NCBI GenBank assembly: GCA_013152625.1
Contig: JAADFY010000017.1
Span: forward strand, 1-9,460
Source: Alphaproteobacteria bacterium
GTDB taxonomy: Bacteria; Pseudomonadota; Alphaproteobacteria; Rhizobiales; Devosiaceae
Direction: 5' to 3'
DNA length: 9,460 bases
Shown here one piece after another: positions 5,057 to 9,460 of the stretch. The position numbers were made by a program, and so were the translations under genes. Every line of letters starts with the position of its first letter. Position 1 is the first letter of the stretch. The notes under the pieces are model-generated. The model saw only the letters and a program-made list of their open reading frames with translations. It had not been told where the DNA came from and did no database searches.

Positions 5057-6987
5057 CCGATCAGATTGTCCGATGTGAGGTTTGCGGCGCGCTTGGGGTC
5101 GCCCAATGCCAGCAGTGCCGTGGCGGCAATCGATTTCGCATCGAGTTTGGCGGCGCGGTACATATCGGTCTGGCTGGCATGCTCCATATGGATGTCGGGC
5201 ATGAACAGGGGCCGGAATTTCAACCCGGCATCAAACGCGCCCTCATGGGCGAGGTGCATGGCCACAAAGGCACCAAAGCCGCCCACGGTCCCCTCTTCAA
5301 GGGTGATGAGCACTTCATGATGGGCGGCGAGCTGGTTGACCAGATCGGTGTCGATGGGTTTGGCGAAACGGGCGTCGGCCACGGTGGCGCTCAAACCAAA
5401 GGTGGCCAGCATCTCAGCGGCCGCGATGGCTTCTGTCAGCCGTGTTCCATAGGAAAGAATGGCAATAGCGGTGCCCTGACGCACAATGCGTCCCTTGCCG
5501 ATGGCCAGGACTTCGCCGCGCTCGGGCAGGTTTACACCGGTGCCCTCGCCACGGGGATAGCGCAGGGCAATCGGCCCCAGATCATAGGCGGCGCTGGTGG
5601 CGACCATATGGCGCAGTTCGGCTTCATCGGCGGCGGCCATGAGAACCATGTTGGGCACCGTGCCCAAATAGGCGGTGTCGAAGGCGCCGGCGTGGGTGGG
5701 GCCGTCGGCGCCCACATAACCGGCCCGGTCGATGGCAAAGCGCACCGGCAGGTTCTGGATCGCCACGTCGTGGACGACCTGATCGTAGGCGCGCTGCAAA
5801 AAAGTGGAGTAAATAGCGACAAACGGCTTGAGGCCCTCTGCGGCCAGCCCGGCGCTAAAGGTCACCGCGTGCTGTTCGGCAATGCCCACGTCGAACAGGC
5901 GGTCGGGGAATATCTCGCCAAATCTGTTCAGGCCGGTGCCGTCGGGCATGGCGGCGGTCACGGCCACGATACGTTCGTCGCTATGGGCCTCATCAATTAA
6001 GGTGTCGGCAAATATTGCGGTATAGGAGGGGGCGTTGGCAGTGGGTTTGGTCTGGGCGCCGGTGACCACATTAAACCGGGATACGCCGTGATATTTGTCG
6101 GCAGAGGATTCCGCCGGCCCGTAGCCCTTGCCTTTCTGGGTGACCACATGGATCAGGATCGGGCCGTGGGTGGTGTCGCGCACATTGGAGAGCACCGGCA
6201 GCAGATGGTCGAGATTGTGGCCGTCGATGGGGCCGACATAATAAAATCCAAGCTCCTCGAACATGGTGCCGCCGGTCCAGAATCCACGGGCATATTCTTC
6301 GGTCAGGCGGGCTTTTTCGTGCAGAAATTTCGGCAGTTTCGCTGTGAGCTGCTTGGCGGTCTCGCGCAGGGATAAATAGGTTTTGCCCGAAACCAGCCGG
6401 GCGAGATAGGCGCTCATGGCCCCGGTGGGGGGGGCAATGGACATGTCGTTGTCATTGAGAATGACGATCAGGCGGGCATCCATGGCGCCGGCATTGTTCA
6501 TGGCCTCATAGGCCATGCCCGCCGACATGGCTCCGTCGCCGATGACCGCAACCACGTTGCGCGCTTCGCCCTTCACATCGGCGGCAACCGCCATGCCAAG
6601 CCCGGCGGATATCGATGTGGAGGAATGGGCCGTGCCAAAGGGGTCATACTCGCTTTCGGCACGCCGGGTAAAACCGGAAAGCCCGCCCTTCTGGCGCAGG
6701 GTGCGGATGCGGTCCCGGCGACCGGTGAGCACCTTGTGGGGATAACACTGGTGGCCGACATCCCAGATCAGGCGGTCGTGGGGGGTATCAAAAATATGGT
6801 GCAGGGCAACCGTCAGCTCCACCACACCGAGCCCGGCGCCCAGATGACCGCCGGTAACGGACACGGCGTCGATGACCTCGGCACGCACCTCATCGGCGAG
6901 CTGGCGCAACTGCTTGCGCGAGAATTCACGCAGATCGCTGGCGCTGACAAGAGTGTCAAGCAGTGGTGTATCAGGTTTCTCAGTCAA
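5053..6987 (-). CDS. dxs: 1-deoxy-D-xylulose-5-phosphate synthase
   Basis: This 644-residue thiamine-diphosphate enzyme condenses pyruvate with glyceraldehyde 3-phosphate to DXP, the entry step of the MEP isoprenoid pathway (DXP also feeds thiamine and pyridoxal synthesis). Visible motifs are SVTGGHLGAGLG (43-54, H48), WDVGHQCYPHK (75-85, H79), the ThDP motif from GDGAMSAG (150-157) to NDND (178-181), YVGPIDGHN (250-258), the catalytic Glu region FDVGIAEQHAV (365-375, E371), DRAGYVGADGPTHAG (420-434) and GTVGGFGAFV (566-575). The length is normal. The start codon is TTG at 6987, giving the family-like start MTEKPDTPLLDT. GGGGG lies five bases upstream, and there is no nearby in-frame ATG. The stop TAG shares the CTAG palindrome with the stop of the convergent drl-like gene. 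xseB, a common upstream partner, is absent. Confidence 0.97.
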   Translation of the reverse strand: MTEKPDTPLLDTLVSASDLREFSRKQLRQLADEVRAEVIDAVSVTGGHLGAGLGVVELTVALHHIFDTPHDRLIWDVGHQCYPHKVLTGRRDRIRTLRQKGGLSGFTRRAESEYDPFGTAHSSTSISAGLGMAVAADVKGEARNVVAVIGDGAMSAGMAYEAMNNAGAMDARLIVILNDNDMSIAPPTGAMSAYLARLVSGKTYLSLRETAKQLTAKLPKFLHEKARLTEEYARGFWTGGTMFEELGFYYVGPIDGHNLDHLLPVLSNVRDTTHGPILIHVVTQKGKGYGPAESSADKYHGVSRFNVVTGAQTKPTANAPSYTAIFADTLIDEAHSDERIVAVTAAMPDGTGLNRFGEIFPDRLFDVGIAEQHAVTFSAGLAAEGLKPFVAIYSTFLQRAYDQVVHDVAIQNLPVRFAIDRAGYVGADGPTHAGAFDTAYLGTVPNMVLMAAADEAELRHMVATSAAYDLGPIALRYPRGEGTGVNLPERGEVLAIGKGRIVRQGTAIAILSYGTRLTEAIAAAEMLATFGLSATVADARFAKPIDTDLVNQLAAHHEVLITLEEGTVGGFGAFVAMHLAHEGAFDAGLKFRPLFMPDIHMEHASQTDMYRAAKLDAKSIAATALLALGDPKRAANLTSDNLIG

Positions 6988-7030
6988 ACTGCCCCCGATC
7001 CGATGGGCATAAAGGTTCTGCCAATAGTTA

Positions 7031-7058
7031 ACCTTATCAGACCCGCGCCGGGTGCCAA
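7031..7058 (-). promoter_or_regulatory. Candidate promoter of dxs (weak)
   Basis: On the - strand TTGGCA (7058-7053) and TAAGGT (7036-7031) are separated by 16 bases, about 45 bases upstream of the dxs TTG start. The -35 is good (5 of 6) but the -10 matches only three of six. It lies in the 119-base gap between the DUF882 gene and dxs, where no terminator was recognised, so read-through from upstream may matter as well. Confidence 0.25.
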
Positions 7059-7106
7059 ATGTTTTTCAGGCCGGTTCTATTGTTTGTCGGTTCGGGAATT
7101 AGAGTG

Positions 7107-8642
7107 CTACCGGGTGGTCCGATGAATTGGGGCAACGGGTATAAAACCGGCGCTGGAAAGCCCAAAGGTGCCCGCTGTGGCAAACCGGATGCGGGTGATC
7201 GCCGGACCAAGGCCGGTGGCGGGATCAAAACTGGGGGTGTCGGGTTCGTAAAACAGGCCAAATCGCCGGTCGGTTGCCAGGGTCGGGTCCGTCATTAGGG
7301 TGCCGACATGCTCAAAATCGGGGGCTGAAAAGCTTGCCCGGGTCAGTTTTACGGCCAGGGTGGTCGGTGGTGTGGTGTTGTCGGCCGGATTGTGTGGTGC
7401 GTTAAGATCGCGCCGCCCGATGCCGGCGCGCAACAGGCCGAATATATCGGTGAACGAGGCGTCAGGGCCCGGGGATTGAGGACCGGGGGCAATCGAGGCG
7501 GTAATAATGGGTGCATCGGCGGCGAATGCGCCTGCTGCCTCGCGGTTGGCCTCGGCAATAAGTGTTTCCAGGGCGCGCTGGGCGGCCGACTGGCCGGGTG
7601 TGGGCGTGGTTGCGGCATAGGCGGCAATGATGGCGCTGTCGTCAAATGCGACCCGGGGAACCGGCGTGACGGTCGGGGATGGTACGCTGGCAATTGCCGT
7701 ACGGGTGGGGGGCACCGGGGCACCAAAAGCGGGCAATTGCGGGATCGTTGTGGGGGCGTCGAGGCGGAAAGGTCTGACGGGCGGTGTGGGTGCGCGGGCA
7801 ACCCGTACCGGCTGGGCGGTAACCTGTCGCCGGTTGTCGGCGCCGCTGGCGGTGGTTGCGGGGGAAAACGGTACAAACGAGCCCGAGTTGCGGCCACAGG
7901 GGACCGCATTGCATTTTTGCCACTGGGCCATGGCGTACCGGCGGCCGCTTTCAGACAAGGGGACACCGGAGGGGGGCAGGTGCAAGGTCTTGCCGTCAGG
8001 GAATATCCGGGTCAACTGGGCACGGTTCATGCGCGGCCACGCCCGGACGCCGCCGGTATCCACATGGACAAACGGGGAGCCTGATGTGGGGTAATAACCC
8101 ACGCCACCGCCCTGGCGGCGCATGGCGGCGGCGCGCAATTTAGCCAGCGGCACGCCGGGGATGTAAAAATCCATCGCCTGGCCCTTGGTGTGGCGGCTGC
8201 TCTTGGCGACGCCGCTTGAACGGGCGCGCAACATTTCATTGGTCTGGGGTGAGCGATAGGCGGAAACGATGGTAATCGGGCGGGTGGCTTTTACGTCCTG
8301 ATAAATCTGCCAGACCAGATTGATCAGGTTGGGATCGATTTTACCGGGCTGATTACGGCGCCAGTCCCGCAGGAATTTGCTCAATTCGGCCATGCCCCTG
8401 GAATCGAATTTGCCTTTTCGCCAGAAGGTTATTTTGGCGGTTTCGCCGGTCTGGGGATAAAACAGGGAAATCGTACGGTCGGCACCGCGATTTGTGCGGG
8501 CCGTGGCGCCCGGCAGGGGGTTGACGATTACAGTGATCAGAATGGAAGCAACCACCAGACGCCAAAAGCGGGCCACCGCCTGCCCGGGGCGGCTGGCTTT
8601 GCGCCAGATGCGGCTCTTGTTCCCGATCACTGTCCCCAACAC
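7107..8642 (-). CDS. DUF882 / M15-type murein peptidase with long C-terminal tail
   Basis: This 511-residue protein probably starts at GTG 8642; TTG 8639 and GTG 8630 are alternatives, and no start has a clear Shine-Dalgarno. A basic N-terminus leads into a hydrophobic stretch (about 28-45), a signal peptide or anchor, so the protein acts in the periplasm. The DUF882 domain (about 55-225) has TIVSAYRSPQTNEML (124-138), SRHTKGQAMDFYIPG (149-163) and GVGYYPTSGSPFVHVDTG (180-197). H151, D158 and H193 are the expected zinc ligands of a YcbK/MepK-like endopeptidase cutting peptidoglycan cross-links. After about 255 comes a long Pro/Ala/Thr-rich, low-complexity linker, then a more ordered end (429-511, with FSAPDFEHV and FDPATGLG). 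The E. coli relative is only about 180 residues, so the tail is an addition, as in other alphaproteobacteria. Its role is unknown. Confidence 0.9.
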   Translation of the reverse strand: MLGTVIGNKSRIWRKASRPGQAVARFWRLVVASILITVIVNPLPGATARTNRGADRTISLFYPQTGETAKITFWRKGKFDSRGMAELSKFLRDWRRNQPGKIDPNLINLVWQIYQDVKATRPITIVSAYRSPQTNEMLRARSSGVAKSSRHTKGQAMDFYIPGVPLAKLRAAAMRRQGGGVGYYPTSGSPFVHVDTGGVRAWPRMNRAQLTRIFPDGKTLHLPPSGVPLSESGRRYAMAQWQKCNAVPCGRNSGSFVPFSPATTASGADNRRQVTAQPVRVARAPTPPVRPFRLDAPTTIPQLPAFGAPVPPTRTAIASVPSPTVTPVPRVAFDDSAIIAAYAATTPTPGQSAAQRALETLIAEANREAAGAFAADAPIITASIAPGPQSPGPDASFTDIFGLLRAGIGRRDLNAPHNPADNTTPPTTLAVKLTRASFSAPDFEHVGTLMTDPTLATDRRFGLFYEPDTPSFDPATGLGPAITRIRFATAGTFGLSSAGFIPVAPIHRTTR

Positions 8643-8659
8643 GTCGCGTTGCCCGCCGT

Positions 8660-8672
8660 GATTAATTTAATC
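8660..8672. promoter_or_regulatory. 13-bp A/T-rich palindrome in front of the DUF882 gene
   Basis: GATTAA (8660-8665), one central T, and TTAATC (8667-8672) are a perfect palindrome lying 17 bases before the GTG start of the DUF882 gene. It could be an operator near the transcription start or chance in an A/T-rich spacer. Confidence 0.3.
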
Positions 8673-8679
8673 TGTTCAC

Positions 8680-8809
8680 TCTAGACTGCTTCTTGTTTCG
8701 ATAGAATTAAAACCGCAGTCTAGTACTTTGTCGCCGCGTGTCATTTATCCGATAACCGGTACCCATCCCGGATCAAGTCCGGGACATGCTTATCGGTGAC
8801 ACGCTCTAG
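8680..8809. repeat. Composite intergenic palindromic element
   Basis: Two linked palindromes are visible. The first has arms CTAGACTGC (8681-8689) and GCAGTCTAG (8715-8723), perfect over 9 bp, with an A/T-rich centre. The second has outer arms GCGTGTCA (8736-8743) and TGACACGC (8797-8804), middle arms CCGATAA (8749-8755) and TTATCGG (8790-8796), and an inner hairpin TCCCGGA-TCAAG-TCCGGGA (8766-8784). CTAG occurs at 8681-8684, 8720-8723 and near the end (8806-8809). Outer and middle arms are separated by TTTAT on the left only. It resembles the palindromic, CTAG-bounded intergenic repeats common in Hyphomicrobiales genomes, and a decayed relative lies upstream of gapR. Confidence 0.7.
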
Positions 8810-8918
8810 CAAACCAAACGCCAGACTTTGTTAACGCCGGTGCCTGTTACCACCAGCAGCCTGAGCGCCCTCGAATATTTGCATAGTTAGCAAACTCGGC
8901 TGAACAAAGGCAAATTGA

Positions 8919-8934
8919 TTAAGCGCTCGTTAAC
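8919..8934 (+). promoter_or_regulatory. CtrA-type binding box (TTAA-N7-TTAAC)
   Basis: TTAA (8919-8922), seven bases (GCGCTCG), and TTAAC (8930-8934) match the full CtrA consensus of alphaproteobacteria. A further TTAAC half-site lies at 8831-8835. The box lies just past the stop of the sigma-54 regulator and about 280 bases upstream of the DUF882 start. No + gene follows directly, so the regulated unit is uncertain; the DUF882 peptidase is the nearest candidate. Confidence 0.45.
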
Positions 8935-8987
8935 GCGGGTCTTTTCCGGCGGTGCCGGGTTAAACCGTGCCGCCGACCGGGGCCGGC

Positions 8988-9460
8988 TCATGCCGCCTTT
9001 GGGGAGATGCCCGGCGCCAGAGCGTACAGTTCCATTTTGCGGTACAGGGTGGAACGACCGATACCCAGCGCCCGGGCCGTTGCGGCCATGGAGCCGGAAT
9101 TTTTAACCAGGGCATAATTGATCAGGTCGCGCTCTATTTCGCTTAAAGACACCATGGTGCCGTCGGGCCGGCAGAACCGGTCGGAGGCGGGCGAAACCGG
9201 AGGTATCTGATCCACCGAAACCGGGATGCCGGCAGATGGGCGGACATTTTCGGAAGGGGCTGCAAGGTCTGGAAAATCGGTGGGATAAAGCACCGGGTTA
9301 TTGGTCATCAGAATGGCGGCGCGTAATTGTTCTTCGAGTTCGCGCAAGTTGGCCGGCCAGTCGTGACCGCGAAGCAAATTTACCGTGTCGGGGTGGCAGC
9401 GAACCGGCGCCCGCCCGATTGAGGCGGTGAAGGCCTCGCAGAAGTGATCTGCCAGGGCCT
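8988..9460 (-). CDS. Sigma-54-dependent transcriptional activator, C-terminal part
   Basis: The frame is open to the window edge, so only about the last 157 codons are present. The visible N-terminal part ends the AAA+ domain: a helix-rich stretch, then LLRGHDWPANLREL, the conserved WPxNxREL motif before the arginine-rich end of sigma-54 activators. A linker of about 60 residues follows, then SLSEIERDLINYALVKNSGSM and ATARALGIGRSTLYRKMELY, a Fis-type helix-turn-helix. Such proteins bind upstream enhancers and use ATP to open sigma-54 promoters. The HTH pattern resembles TacA-like NtrC-family regulators of alphaproteobacteria, but the regulatory N-terminal domain is off the window, so the signal and subfamily cannot be told. 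A TTG inside the frame at 9377 is an ordinary Leu codon, not the start. TGA ends the gene. Confidence 0.9.
   Translation of the reverse strand, partial: ALADHFCEAFTASIGRAPVRCHPDTVNLLRGHDWPANLRELEEQLRAAILMTNNPVLYPTDFPDLAAPSENVRPSAGIPVSVDQIPPVSPASDRFCRPDGTMVSLSEIERDLINYALVKNSGSMAATARALGIGRSTLYRKMELYALAPGISPKAA

Larger units (their letters stand above)
8643..8987. other. Intergenic region between the sigma-54 regulator and the DUF882 gene
   Basis: No credible gene was found in these 345 bases on either strand. The left half is occupied by a 13-bp palindrome and a composite palindromic element. The right half holds isolated GTTAAC (8830-8835), a small hairpin TTTGC/GCAAA (8878-8882, 8890-8894) and a CtrA-type box. 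It must contain the promoter of the DUF882 gene, but no confident -35/-10 pair was seen. Confidence 0.6.

Noticed and set aside
5038..6000. Open frame of 320 codons on + opposite dxs
   Set aside because: Entirely antisense to unmistakable dxs sequence; the protein is low-complexity (Gly/His/Gln rich) without family motifs, typical of a GC-rich shadow.
7392..8084. Open frame of 230 codons on + and a - frame at 7349-7966 over the DUF882 gene
   Set aside because: Gly/Arg/Cys-rich or Pro-rich shadows of the repetitive tail-coding region; the DUF882 frame holds the catalytic motifs.
8915..9106. Open frame of 63 codons on + starting at the CtrA-like box
   Set aside because: It runs antisense into the sigma-54 regulator, starts with TTG without a Shine-Dalgarno and has no family resemblance.

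Overview
The window reads as the chromosome of an alphaproteobacterium. Ten protein-coding genes fill it almost completely. GapR (DUF2312), DUF1036 next to pyruvate kinase, a cysteine-free 41-residue L36, a DUF882 peptidase with a long tail, a perfect CtrA-type box (TTAA-N7-TTAAC) and short palindromic intergenic repeats together point to that class, plausibly the Hyphomicrobiales/Rhodobiales side. No rRNA, tRNA, CRISPR array, insertion sequence or phage gene was seen.

Left part (1-1153): the 3' end of a FadI/FadA-type thiolase on + meets a convergent single-domain CheY-like response regulator on -. The regulator is followed by a divergent spacer full of small inverted repeats. This leads to a consensus-like promoter (TTGACA-17-TATGAA) and a short leader in front of a tiny L36 gene (1028-1153). 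The leader holds a terminator-like hairpin and a tandem ACAGGCGA repeat.

Middle-left (1176-3419): on -, a secreted DUF1036 protein and pyruvate kinase overlap by 4 bases (ATGA) and form an operon. It converges on the L36 gene with 22 bases between them. The pyruvate kinase carries the Lys/Leu pair typical of K+-independent enzymes. The spacer upstream holds a 9-bp A/T-rich inverted repeat and a degenerate copy of a palindromic repeat.

Middle (3420-6987): on +, gapR (nucleoid/topology factor) is followed after 35 bases by a Rossmann-fold oxidoreductase with a C-terminal SAF domain. I read this as the DXR-like (DRL) type of DXP reductoisomerase. It converges tail to tail with dxs on -, the two stop codons sharing one CTAG. 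DXS makes DXP and a DRL would convert DXP to MEP, so the first two MEP-pathway steps would sit side by side. This is the most interesting point in the window.

Right part (6988-9460): on -, a DUF882 (M15-like) murein peptidase with a signal anchor and a long Pro/Ala-rich tail lies upstream of dxs. A 345-base spacer then holds a composite palindromic element and the CtrA-like box. The window ends inside a sigma-54-dependent activator, of which only the end of the AAA+ domain and the Fis-type helix-turn-helix are visible. Several genes use non-ATG starts (dxs TTG, DUF882 GTG). Most long open frames opposite real genes are GC-driven shadows.
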